From: Rhabditoides inermis
Taxonomy: Eukaryota > Nematoda > Chromadorea > Rhabditida > Rhabditidae
Length of the DNA: 64,000 bases
Direction: 5' to 3'
Assembly (NCBI GenBank): GCA_963966185.1
Contig: CAWZYM010000100.1
Location: forward strand, 185,001-249,000
Under the pieces are notes generated by a model that was not told where the DNA came from, searched no databases, and worked only from the letters and a program-made list of their open reading frames with translations. The number at the start of each line of letters is the position of its first letter. The stretch's first letter is position 1. This document shows positions 43,122-61,748 of this stretch, piece after piece. The position numbers and the translations under genes are program-made.

Positions 43122-44577
43122 TTACTGTTCGTTGACAGCGAGCCGCTCGAAGATGTCCCTCTCGGTTTCAGATAGCTTGTTGAACTTCTTCAGCAATTTC
43201 TTCTCTCGCTTCTCCTCGTCCATCTCAGCGTAGCTGAACAAGGAAATGATAATAAAAATAAATAAACACAGACATAACGAAAACTCACAGGTCGGGATAG
43301 GTGGACATGTAGATCTGGAAAGCGCTCCTCGGCTCCTTCTTCACCTTGGGCGTCTTGGGCACACGCGGCGTCTTCGGCTCGGGAGGGTTCAGCTGCAATG
43401 AAAACATGCTGTGCCTCGAAACAAACTACAATTAGAACGCAATGGTTCACAATATTATAAAGAAAAAACATCGAATTAGTTATACAATTCACAAACCTTC
43501 TTGTGTGCGTTGGAGATCTTCTTATTGACGTAGTCAATCTGAGCCTCGCTCAGCACGTCGCTCATGTCCTCGATAAACCGCTCCAACTCGTTCAGATACG
43601 CCTCCTAATAAAAATGAAACGAATATACAGAAAGAGAAAAGCAATATCAAGTATTAATGAAACTCACCATGTCCTCCTTCATCAGCTTTTCGGCCGCATC
43701 GGAACCCTTCTTGTCCTCGCGAATCTTCTGCCACACATCCTACAAAATAAAGTTATAACACGAACTATCGACGACATGTCTTCTCAGTTATAATTTATAA
43801 TCACTCACTCCCACTTGCGCAACACCAATCTTCATCTTCTTGTGGTGAGTGTAGGCGCTGAGCTTGTTGGAGAATCGCAGCTTAGGGAAGTTCTCAAAGT
43901 CCTCTACACGCTCGCCGCGCGACAGGTAGTGTTGCACCGCTGAGATCAAAAGCTGAAATAAAATCATTAGAGTCAGAATGTAACCAAGAACTTACATCAC
44001 CAGATATGTGCTTGAATGCCACAGACCTAGTGGCAACAGACTTCATCGCCTTCTGGAGCATCCTGTTTCAATAATTATACTTATCTGTAAGTACATTTGA
44101 AAAACTAACGCCTCATCCTCGATAACAGCATCTTTCTTCCTCTCAGCAATCCACTCCTTGAAAATGGATCCGAAGAGCGAGTTGCCAGTGACGTTGGACT
44201 TGTGAGAAGACTTCTCAGAGAACGCAAAGAAGGACTAAACATTTAATGGCTTCAGGAAAATACAAAATAGTGACAAAAACCAAAACCGAATTGTGACTAA
44301 ACAGTTGTATCTACCTTGAAGTGAGCGGCGATGATGTTCGGCTCGAGACCACCTTCGAGAAGGACCTTGCTCTCATTGCCGTCGTCGAACATGTCGCCCT
44401 CTTCGTCCGAAGAATCGTCCATCTTCCTCTTAAATATGGATGAGGTAAATTTGATAGAAGAAAACAAGAAAAACAATTATACACCTTCTTGCTCGACGCC
44501 TCGTAGCTGCTACGGCTGCTCTCTGATTCCGTGCGCTTCTTCGACTTGTTTCCGTTCTTAGGAGTCACGAAAGACAT
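43122..44577 (-). CDS. HMG-box-like nuclear protein, complete, 9 exons, 312 aa
   Basis: Exons: 44577-44485, 44428-44315, 44234-44110, 44062-43996, 43952-43809, 43739-43668, 43604-43497, 43392-43289, 43233-43122; phase closes. The N-terminus is Lys/Ser-rich, then an acidic SSDEEGDMFDDG. The C-terminal part, after a Pro/Lys linker with two KTP repeats, reads KKEPRSAFQIYMSTYPDYA and continues through KKFNKLSETERDIFERLA. That has the spacing of an HMG box (Pro near the start, an aromatic helix, then a Lys/Leu helix). The preceding segment (VWQKIREDKKG, YLNELERFIED) could be a second, degenerate HMG-like helix set, as in tandem-box proteins such as UBF. I do not recognise an orthologue; a DNA- or chromatin-binding role is inference. 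TTTAG ends one base before the ATG. Confidence 0.65.
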
Positions 44578-45078
44578 TCTAAAGTGCATAATACATAATT
44601 ATAAACAATAACATCAGAACTGAAACTACCAAAGCGAGCGATATAGCGAGGGTACACAGTGAACGGGAATCTACGAAATGCGTCGGTGGGCGGAGATTGG
44701 CTTGCTATGCTGTGCGGGCAGAGACGCAGAGGAACACAATCGAAGTCTTGCGGCGGCGTGTTTTATGTAATTTTTCTATTTTTCTTCTTTATCTTGTGTT
44801 CTTCTCTTTTCAAGTTACGCGATACGTATGTACGTCATAGAGGTCGTGGAGTTCTTCATATGTAATGCGTTTAGCGTTCATTGATCTTCGACGAGACTAT
44901 TTGTCTTCTGCTGAGTATCGGTCACTCGTTTTCTCTGAATCCGGCCACTTGTTTTCGTGTATGTTATCTTGATCAGCAAATTTGTTGCACCTTCCTTAGC
45001 CACATTTTTATAACGTACTTATCGATTTTCTTGACTTATTTGTATATGAATCTTTTCAGGTAAGTACTTCTAGTACAC
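44578..45078. promoter_or_regulatory. Divergent intergenic region, HMG-like gene / JmjC gene
   Basis: The two starts are 501 bp apart, so this stretch should hold both promoters. An AG that doubles as a donor (CTTTTCAG|GTAAGT at 45053-45066) lies upstream of the JmjC ATG, followed by TTCTAG just before it. No TATA box is convincing. Confidence 0.5.
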
Positions 45079-50946
<5,868 letters not shown>

Positions 50947-51220
50947 AAGGAAAGGAGAGGCAGTCCTCTCTGCCGCACCACTGATCTCTTCCTCACAGCA
51001 GTAACGCATTGTCTTTGGTATTCTCGATTCTCTTGACATATACCGTATATTTAATGATTGATTATTGATGTAGTGTAATACTTTAATAAGTAATAACTTA
51101 CTTGTTTTGTTGTTGCCCCCTGGAGGATTGATCTACCGTTTTGTTACATAGTAGCATGCGTGTAGTGTATTGTATCTTTGTGTGCTGTGTTTTGTATGGT
51201 TTTTGTTATGTTACTCGATG

Positions 51221-51226
51221 AATAAA
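51221..51226 (+). terminator. Poly(A) signal of the JmjC gene
   Basis: AATAAA 275 bases after the stop codon. The next ORF starts only 153 bases further, a spacing typical of trans-spliced operons. Confidence 0.6.
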
Positions 51227-51378
51227 GTGTTGGAAAAAATTGTTTTGAGTTTTGATTTGAAGTGTTCGGTATTTCGACCGTTTGATATCACAAGTAGATA
51301 CTACTTACCCAATACCTCTAACCTCGCATCGCATGTCTTATCGCCCAGTCGATCCTCCGATCGTCCGCTCACTTGTTG

Positions 51379-51964
51379 ATGCACTCGCAGGCGCCGACGC
51401 AGGAGGAGCAGCTCACTCGACTCAACTACTTCCTCAACAAGAGCAACGTGGGTGTTCTTGGGTGACGTCATCTATTGTTGGTGTAGGAGAAGTACGTGTT
51501 CGAGCAGAAGTCGGGCAGCCTCGTCTACTTCCGCCGCCCGATCGCGGAGGTGAAGAGGGAGACGCACAGTGAGTATAATAGGCTCGCACTTAGCTCAGGA
51601 TTTTTCGTTGAAAACATCGTGGATTTTGACTCTACCGTATACTAAACGAAATGCACTGCATATTGTTTTTGCCGTTCATATCTCTACTTACTCATGATAC
51701 TCTCTCATGACCACGTGGTGTAGTGGTAACGCTCTCGCTTAGGAATCAAATGTCCGCTGGTTTGATCTTGGGTACTCACGCAATATTTTGTCAAATTGAA
51801 AACATCATCGAGAAGGTTCTCATCGTTGTCTAACCACCCTGATGTCTCTCGCGAAAAGAGTAGAACTCATTTGCGGGCCCACTATATCTGTTCAAATTTC
51901 ATTCTTCTACTCACTTCTTATTGCAGAGAAGCTCAGTGAGGAGAAGCAGAAGTCGAAGCAGTGA
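51379..51964 (+). CDS. Short upstream ORF, 62 aa, on the ALG1 transcript
   Basis: Exons: 51379-51447, 51487-51568, 51927-51964; phase closes to 62 codons and a TGA. The product starts MHSQAPTQEEQLTRLNYFLN, has EKYVFEQKSGSLVYFRRPIA in the middle and ends in a Lys/Glu-rich helix. It has no signal peptide, membrane segment or known motif, and I do not recognise it. The codons look protein-like (GC-rich third positions, clean donors and acceptors). Its last exon continues five bases beyond the stop to a donor whose splicing creates the ALG1 start. Alternatives: a leader exon with a regulatory upstream ORF, or a separate operon gene. CTCGCAG at 51390 could also act as a trans-splice acceptor, which would remove this ATG. 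Confidence 0.55.
51572..51890 (+). mobile_element. tRNA-headed SINE-like repeat, family A, plus copy
   Basis: Homologous over about 310 bp to 37972-38283. The tRNA-like part has TGGTGTAGTGG and TGGTTTGATCT, flanked by the same upstream (AGGATTTTTCGTTGAAAACAT) and downstream (TTTTGTCAAATTGAAAACAT, CATTTGCGGGCCCACTATA) blocks. It fills most of the 358-bp intron between the second and third exons of the 62-aa ORF. Confidence 0.7.
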
Positions 51965-51968
51965 GAGA

Positions 51969-53430
51969 AGTGAGTGCACTTATCCCGTCCGAACTCTTTA
52001 TTTTTAATATAAGTTTCTAATTAACAATATCTTGCTTATCAATTATTACAGTGTCCCGTCCGAACGCTGCGGTCGTAGTGCTGGGCGACATTGGCCGGTC
52101 GCCGCGCATGTGCAACCACGCACTCTCACTCGCCACACAACTCAACTACAGGGTGTATGTGGTCGGGTATCTCGACACACTGCCTCATGAAAGGGTGCAC
52201 GGCAATGAGCATATCAGGTGGGAGTATATTTGAAGTAGCCATCTCGCAATTGATTTCGAAACACACTGCTTGGTCGTTTTGAAAGGGAATGGACTGACCA
52301 GACCTTGCATTGTTCAGCTACGTGCCGCTGGCTCCTCCGCCCGAGTCGCTGGCGCGCCTGCCCGAAGCGGTCGCCATGCCCATCAAGGTGGGTGAGGGCG
52401 TTGATAGTTATTGAATGTGATGTCTGACTGGAGAAAACGAAGGATACCATGTTTCGAAACAATCCATGAAATGTACTATGATCCTGAGAATACGGCATGG
52501 GGTTGCTTGTGAGACTGAAGAGAATTGAATGATACACCTGAATGTACCTGTAAAACGTCTTTGACAGTTTGCGTGGACGCTGGTGGTGCTGCTGTGGGCT
52601 CTCCTCTTCCGCGTGCCCCTCCTCCTCTCACTCGTTCTCATGCAGAATCCGCCCGCCATCCCGGCCAACTTTGCCTGCTGGCTAGCGGCTAGGATCAAGG
52701 TGAGTGTGTTTTGTGGTTTGATGTTTGTTGATTGAGGAGATATGTGTTGTGTGTTGTGCTTGTATTTGTTTTGTGCTTTGATTTGCAATTTCAGCGCGCC
52801 CGCTTCGTGATTGACTGGCACAACTACATGTGGTCGGTGCTGCGGGACAAGTACAAGCTGAACGAGCTGAGCCTGCCGCGATTGGATGAGGAGAGGAGGA
52901 GGAGGGAAGAGGAGGTGGGTGACGTCACACTGTCTGACTATCACACATTCGGTAGATCGTAGACGTGTTGTTTGGATCTCAGAATCGCAAGAGATGGGTG
53001 GGCAACATCCCTTATTCAGGGCGAGAAGGAGGAGGAGGCGGGGCAGCAGCAGCACAAGGCGCGCCGACTGACGAAGGAGGAGCGGGAGCAGCAGCAGATG
53101 AGAGCGCATCGGAAGGGAGGCAAGAAGGGCAAGGAGGAGAGGAGGAGTGTGAGAAGGAGGTGAGTGTCTTGTTGTGTTATCGATACTCGATCTTGTGGAC
53201 ATGTGGTGTGGACATATGTATTGTTAGAGAGCCTCTTGCGATTCGTGCCTACATTGCTGGGTTCTGATGTAATCATTACCTAGGTCGACGGAGTCTCTCG
53301 ATAATCACGGAATGGCGTCTGTTCAGGTTCACCGAGTGGACGTACCGGTGCGAGGGCTACTGGGGAGGGCTGGCCGATGCGGGGCTGTGTGTCACTCGCG
53401 CCATGAGGAGCGATCTACAGGTAGGGGGAG

Positions 53431-53472
<42 letters not shown>

Positions 53473-56400
53473 GTACAGTAATCTGGCAGGGTGCGTGGGG
53501 CGTTCCGGCGGCCACCTTCTACGACCGCCCGCCGGCGTGGAAGTTCCAGGCGGTGTCGGTGGAGGAGCAGCACGCGATGTGGATGCGACTGGCGGAGAAG
53601 GAGGCAGTGTTCGCGGGAGAAGGAGAGGGGGAAGGAGAGGGTGAGTGAGGAGGGGATGTGATGTGATGAGAGACACATTGCGTTAAGTAAAGACGGGATA
53701 ATTCAGAATCACACGTAGTTAATTCGAAAGGGTTCGGAGCACGGGATTGTTAGCAGGTAGTTGGGGGGCATTTCTGGAGTAGTTATAATTTATACGGGTT
53801 TTTAACAACTCGTGCAAGATATAGAAATATGTACAAATATGACAAGATAGGAAAAAAATACAACAAAACGAATTTCAAGTGGGGAGCCACCGTTGGAAAG
53901 CGGCAGGGGAAAGCGCAGCAGAGGGGCCATTGTGTTTAGACAGCTACTAGGAAGGAGGTGAGAAAAGCTAGTGACACGGACATTGAATACATGTTCCCGG
54001 GCGCTGACTCGGAATCGAGATCGGACAACCCGTATTTCATGACCACGTAAACCCCGGGAAGGGCGTAGGTCAAACAACTCTTCCCGGTCAATGGCGACGA
54101 ATCCGGCCAGGATCTTGTGGAACATCACGAGGTCCTTGACGTGCCGCCGTTGTTGGAGTGAGTGGAGGCCCAGAATCGCATTGCGATGGTCAGCTCCATG
54201 GCTGACGCTGTTACACCTACCAATAATGAGTCGGGTGTAGAGTTGGGCACGATTAATCGAATACGAATAAAATCCGAATAATCACTTCTCATTTTCCCGT
54301 CCTCGCGAGCGGTTGCCCCTTCCCGCGCTCCCTCGAATGACCACCCGACGACAATGAAAGTCACCGCCGCCGCCGCTTGGATATGAGGTTTCTTGGAGTA
54401 TCGACTGATTCTCGAATTGAGGCCGTTCACTGTGAGACGATAAGGCGACGCCGATTAAGCCTGTTGGGAGTGCACTAGTAGGGCGAAGCGCGGATTCTCA
54501 ATTGGAGGAAAAGAAGGTACAAAGCGAATACGAATTGAAGAGCTACGGCGGCACCCGCGACCGGAAGAGAAGTACGTCACTGTTATCGATCGATATCTGG
54601 AGCCGTTCACTGTGAGACGATAAGGAGGAGCCAAATAAGCCTGTTGGGAGTGCACATAGTCGGTAACTCGCGGATTTTTGGATTTCGCAACATAATGATG
54701 ACGAATGGATCGACCGGGAGCAAGTATGCAAATGGACGCGAGAAGTTCGAGAACGTTCGACGGTAGAGGCAACGTGGTCCATAAGGCTCACGCGTTCGAG
54801 GATGGATCAAGGCCGCATACTCTATATGGAAGAAGAAAGAAGATTCTCGAAAGATGCTACCCACCGGATGAGGCTTTGCTATAGGGAGCAATACCCTCCA
54901 AGGACCCATCCGGGGACAAAACACTAAACCTTTGTACGTTCCGCCCCAAGTCTGTATTTTGTGTTTTGTGTCATGTCTGCACCTATGGATAAACCATTAT
55001 TATTATTATAATTATTATTCGTTATTCGAGATCTCACGATTAATCGAATAATATTCGAATAAAATATCTGTTCGATTAATCGATCGAATAATTTTTATTC
55101 GTTACTCGTCTTCAATGTTCAATTATTCGAATAATTGATCAAAAAACACATGAAATAGTCCAAAATACCTCTAATTTATGGTCAGTCGAGAAGAAATATT
55201 CGGTCGATTAATCGATTAATCGAATAATCGAATAATTTTTATTCGTTATTCGAGCACTGACGATTAATCGAATAATATTCGAATAATCGAACTCGACGAT
55301 TAATCGAACGAATAAAAATTATTCTTTATTCGTCTAAAATAGTTATTCGCCCATCTCTAGTCGGGTGACGTAGTTTTGTACCCTCTCCAGCTTCTTGATG
55401 GATGCCTGGTCGTGAGGGTTGAAGACGCAGGTACCGTACTCGAGAAGTGGCCGAAGTTGAGCTGTACAGCTATATGAGGCTGTTTGGGAACTTACTTACC
55501 AGATGCACTTATCATGTGCGTATTATTTAGTGACTCGCTTCACGCGCCGCTCGCCGTCTGGCGAGGTGTGCCTCCGCGACGACCGACCCCTTCTGCTCGT
55601 CTCATCGACCAGTTGGACAGAGGACGAGGACTTCCAGATACTCCTCGACGCGCTCGTCAGGTACAACAATCAGGCAAAGGTGGCGCGCGGCAGGTGAGAG
55701 AGGAGAAGGAAGGAGACGGACAGACACAGGGATCGATAGACTGATGTCTGTTTCAGTGGCAGTTGTCTTCCCGAGCTGGTGGTTGTGATCACTGGACGCG
55801 GTCCGATGAAGGCGTACTACATGGAGCGTCTGGCGCGCATGAGCTGGCAGCGGGTCGCCTACGCGACTCCGTGGCTCGAGCCGGCCGACTATCCCCGCAT
55901 GATGGCGGCCGCGGACCTGGGAGTGTGTCTGCACACCAGTACCAGTGGTGGGTGTCCTGTGTGTCCCCCCGCGTGCTACCAGTTTGCGATGTTGCGGAGT
56001 GCATTTGTGCGTTGTACTTGTATGGCAACGTAAATGGCTTTGTTGTCACGGATTGATTGCATTCTGATGCGTTGAATCCTATTACCAGTTAGGTTTTTGT
56101 ATCGTGAGCTCGTTTCAGCGCTGGACCTGCCGATGAAGGTGGTGGACATGTTCGGTGCGGGCACTCCTGTACTGGCCAAGCGATTCGCGTGTATCGGGGA
56201 GCTGGTGACGGAGGGGAACGGACGACTGTTCGACACGCCCGCCGAACTCGCGGACCAGCTGGTGCAGCTGGTGACGGGGTGGCCGGGTGGATGCGAGGTG
56301 GGAAGGGGGAGAGACAGACAGACGGACAGACTGGCTGGCTGAGAGAGAGAGAGAGAGAGAGACGGATATGCTGACAGACAGAGACAACATACATACATAG

Positions 56401-56547
56401 TTCCTTCAGGTGTTGTCGTCTCTGCGCGATAACCTTGCCGGCGACGGTCGCCTATGTTCGTGGGAGGAAAACTGGGAGGCGGTGTGCAAGCCCATCCTCG
56501 CCCCGCCCATTGACCCGCATCTAGAGAGGGTGCTCGCCGAGGAGTAG
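51969..56547 (+). CDS. ALG1: Chitobiosyldiphosphodolichol beta-mannosyltransferase (ALG1), 521 aa
   Basis: Adds the first mannose to dolichyl-PP-GlcNAc2 on the cytosolic face of the ER. Exons: A of ATG at 51969, then 52052-52217, 52318-52387, 52568-52699, 52795-52914, 53020-53159, 53327-53430, 53479-53640, 55531-55693, 55757-55947, 56119-56297, 56410-56547; phase closes. Motifs: [20 protein letters not shown] at the N-terminus, a hydrophobic [12 protein letters not shown] segment and [75 protein letters not shown] and [16 protein letters not shown]. An extra, highly charged Lys/Glu/Arg insert (about 160-215) makes it longer than the human protein (464 aa). The donor at 53430 is inferred from phase. 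The 1.9-kb intron 53641-55530 holds a LINE split by a hAT-like element. Confidence 0.94.
53431..53470 (+). repeat. (CT)n tract in ALG1 intron
   Basis: CT repeat making up nearly the whole 48-bp intron between exons 53327-53430 and 53479-53640. Confidence 0.9.
53802..55470 (-). pseudogene. LINE 3' fragment, interrupted by a hAT-like insertion
   Basis: Minus-strand pieces 55470-55360 ([29 protein letters not shown]) and 54237-53802 (LIIGRCNSV..., [26 protein letters not shown]...) are two halves of one reverse-transcriptase C-terminus. They are in the same frame once the insertion and one 8-bp duplication are disregarded. It is the same family as, but diverged from, the fragment at 31716-32290. 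Truncated at the 5' side and inactive. Confidence 0.8.
54238..55359. mobile_element. Non-autonomous hAT-like element, 1122 bp, with 8-bp TSD
   Basis: Flanked by the perfect 8-bp target duplication GTCGGGTG (54230-54237 and 55360-55367). Terminal inverted repeats are TAGAGTTGGGC and GCCCATCTCTA. Both the TSD length and the TAGAG.TGGGC ends fit hAT elements. Inside are subterminal blocks of CGATTAATCGAATA type, two copies of CCGTTCACTGTGAGACGATA (54421 and 54601) and an ATT repeat near 54995-55018. There is no transposase ORF. Confidence 0.8.
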
Positions 56548-57275
56548 GCGGGGCCTGAGGGTCGGAGCGTAGCTTTTGGTTTTGGGAGATTAGTATTGTT
56601 GGGTTGTCGTTTGTGATTGTGTATGTGCGTCTCGCTTTATGGTGTTTTTGGAAATATATGCGTTTCTACATGAGTGATGTGATTTGATCGAATATTATCG
56701 TATCAGATTTGATTGTAACGTTTTTGATTTATTCGACAAAGTCACACAAATAATCTGTACAAACATGCAATGCAAGCGACCATAGGCGGGAGCGAATATA
56801 TTATAATGTACAGTAAACGCGGATAGTACTATAGCACGGGAAACGCTGTAAGACACCTTCAACTGCTTAGTGGGTATGTAAGTGATAGAGCGAGTGAGAA
56901 AGAAAAAGAGACAAAACGCGCTACATAATGCAATTGAGCTGCGGAGGGTTAGCTGTCGACTAAAGTATGTTCTGCTGTGCGTAAGTCATGTGTGATCGCA
57001 ATGTACTGTGTAATACTGTCAGGGGCGGGGCTTGAGTGGGCGGAGCTAATAGGGGGACAGGGATGTGCACACGGTGTATGACCTGGATATGATGCCAATG
57101 TTGTTTTTGGATTTTGTTATCACTGTTTCGCGTTCGGCGTATGTTCCTACGACCGAGGGTTTTCGGAGAGACTACGGTATCCTCGGTGGGATACGGTAGG
57201 GGTGTTTGTTTGACGGCGATGGACGTGTGCTCAGTGGGAGTGGGGGGGGGGGGGGGCGTGAGTGGACGGGGCCGC
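56548..57275. other. Convergent 3' flanks of ALG1 and the Cys-rich gene
   Basis: No gene. The minus strand has AATAAA at 56733-56728, downstream of the Cys-rich gene and about 540 bp past its stop. A G-run lies at 57241-57256. The ALG1 side has no canonical AATAAA; AATATA near 56653 might serve. Confidence 0.5.
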
Positions 57276-59298
<2,023 letters not shown>

Positions 59299-59923
59299 TA
59301 CCTGACGATTTTACAATATAAAATACATATTGAAAATTGTACAAAAAGTACAAAAGGCTACACGGACACGGGATGGAAACGAGAGAAAAGCGGCGGACAA
59401 TGGGAACGGTGACTAATGAGCGAAGCGAGGAAAGAACAGTAGAAGAAGAATACACACATTCATTCTCTATGTCTCTCTTTCGCTCATCCCATCGAATCGA
59501 TTCGGTGTGCATGCACTGATAAACTGATAGCACTCAGCAATCAAAGTTTAAGGGGTCAAAGGACACGAGGCGCGAGTGGCAGGAGGTATTGGAGTGGCTG
59601 CTTCTGCCAGCCGGGAACAGCTCATTCAAAAACACAAAAAGACGAGTGCGGAACACTGCGAAACTCGTGAGAGAGGAGATATTCTCGACATTTCCTGCAA
59701 CCAGCGAGACGCCCTTTTCACGAGACGCAGAATGGTGATGGTAGCGGCAATCAAAGAAAGCGAATACTCGATCTACCGCCAAGAAACGATATAAATCACA
59801 GAATGTCGGATGTATGTGTGTGTCGGGGAGGCGGCTATATCCATATCACTCTGATTAACCAGATGATAATTGATCGAATCAAGCTGGGGCGGGGCGAAAG
59901 GTGAGACGGCGCGATCAAATGAG

Positions 59924-59969
<46 letters not shown>

Positions 59970-60270
59970 GAGAGACAAAACATGGATGGTGTAATATTGG
60001 AATGAACTGGAAGAGTGTGTGTTTTTGTGTGTGAACAGAACACGGAAAAAGTACAATCTCGCAGTGCGATCTGAAAATATAGGGGAAAGAGATCTCGGCC
60101 CGCCGCCGCCCGCAAATCCGCTGATTTCTCGCGCTGATAAAACGATAACAATATCATTGAGGGAATGGAATAGTGCAGTAGATTCCTATAGAACGCTGCA
60201 AGTTTCGCGCTTTGATCCTCGAGCATAAAACATAAAACGCGAACGCGCGCAGAGTGCATTGAATTGTGAT

Positions 60271-60334
<64 letters not shown>

Positions 60335-60956
60335 CGAGAAAAGAAAGCGGCAGAGGAAATGAATCACTCATCAGAAAAAGAAATAATCCACACACACAAT
60401 TTGACGCGATCAAGGCGGCGGAAATGAAGAAGCAACCAAGGAAATTCGATCTATTCCGGCAATCGGACAAACAAGAGAACCGGGGGAGAGAGAGTGAGAG
60501 TGAGGACAATTCAACTAACCCCACTGCACTCCATACAAAACACACTCCGCACTCTCTCACACCACCAAACACTAGGTACAGTGTGTTTCGAAAGAGATGC
60601 GATCAGTGACATCATACAGTCACTATTTCACAATGTGCTAATTGATTGACGAACAAAGGGTGTCAAATCGCAAATCTCAAATATTTGTGAACGTGTAAAA
60701 AAGAGGGGATGCGACAAACGGCTATAGAGAGATGAGAGATGGAATGCATATACCACGTATACTGGATGGAGAATGCGGAGAAGAAGAAGATATGGGATGG
60801 AGATATGGAGACGAGGCGAGGCGAACGCAACCGCCACATCGATTGATGGGCCGTGAAACTATGCATGTTCCGGAGTGATTGAGCTATTTTTGTGAGATCC
60901 AGCTAGCAAAACAACTTGAGGGATGGGTGATCGGGGAAACATGCGAATGGGTGAGC

Positions 60957-60998
<42 letters not shown>

Positions 60999-61748
60999 TG
61001 GGGGCGAAGAAAGGGATGAGACGGCGATTGATCCGATTCCGCGTTGATAGCTTTATTGGTATGCAACGCGTGCGAATGGAATGGTATCGAGTTGCCGGCG
61101 AATTGCGCGGGAAAGAGTATGATTTTCGAACAACCGCCTACTAATCAAACACAGACAACTGGGAAGGCGCGAATGGACCTTTCACAAAGAACTTCTTTCC
61201 TCTCTATTTCTCTCTCTCTCTCTTCTCTCATGGAATGATCGCAGTATCGCCGTAACCAGATCACTAACACTCTCACACAGCGCGTGCGCCCGATTTATCA
61301 CAAAGCGGTGCTGCTGCAAGGTCGCACTTCCGTTCCGCCCCGCTGGCCACGCCCACTGGCGAGAGAGTGTAGAAGACGAAGAGAGCCGAGACAAGACGAG
61401 AGAGGCTATTCACACGCGTCGACTGCTAGCGAGTGGGAACATAATCCCCCTTCTCACTGTCGGCGGCCGGGCGGCAAACAGTCTCACTCTCTAGCAGCTT
61501 CCCCCTCTGTGTGAACATCGATCGAGTGAGAGAGAGAAGGGGGAATGATCTACTATTCTCGATTACCGCCAATCAACACTCATTTACACGGAAAACAGGT
61601 TCGGGCAAACATTGGAGGGGGCGGTGGCATTGCAAAACATACGTCGAGAGAGTGTGAGAACAAATAGTTTATCTGCAACGCACACAACAAAACAACCGTG
61701 AGAGAGACGAATGACAGTGATGTACCTGTACAGAGTGAACCTTGTCTT
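59299..61748. other. 2.4-kb gene-poor region with GA tracts
   Basis: Contains the upstream region of the Cys-rich gene and the 3' flank of LUC7. (GA)n tracts occur at 59924-59970, 60267-60333 and 60960-60996. Open frames here lack codon bias, splice logic or recognisable motifs, so I call no gene. A GC-rich patch with CCACGCCC near 61340 could be promoter-like. Confidence 0.45.
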
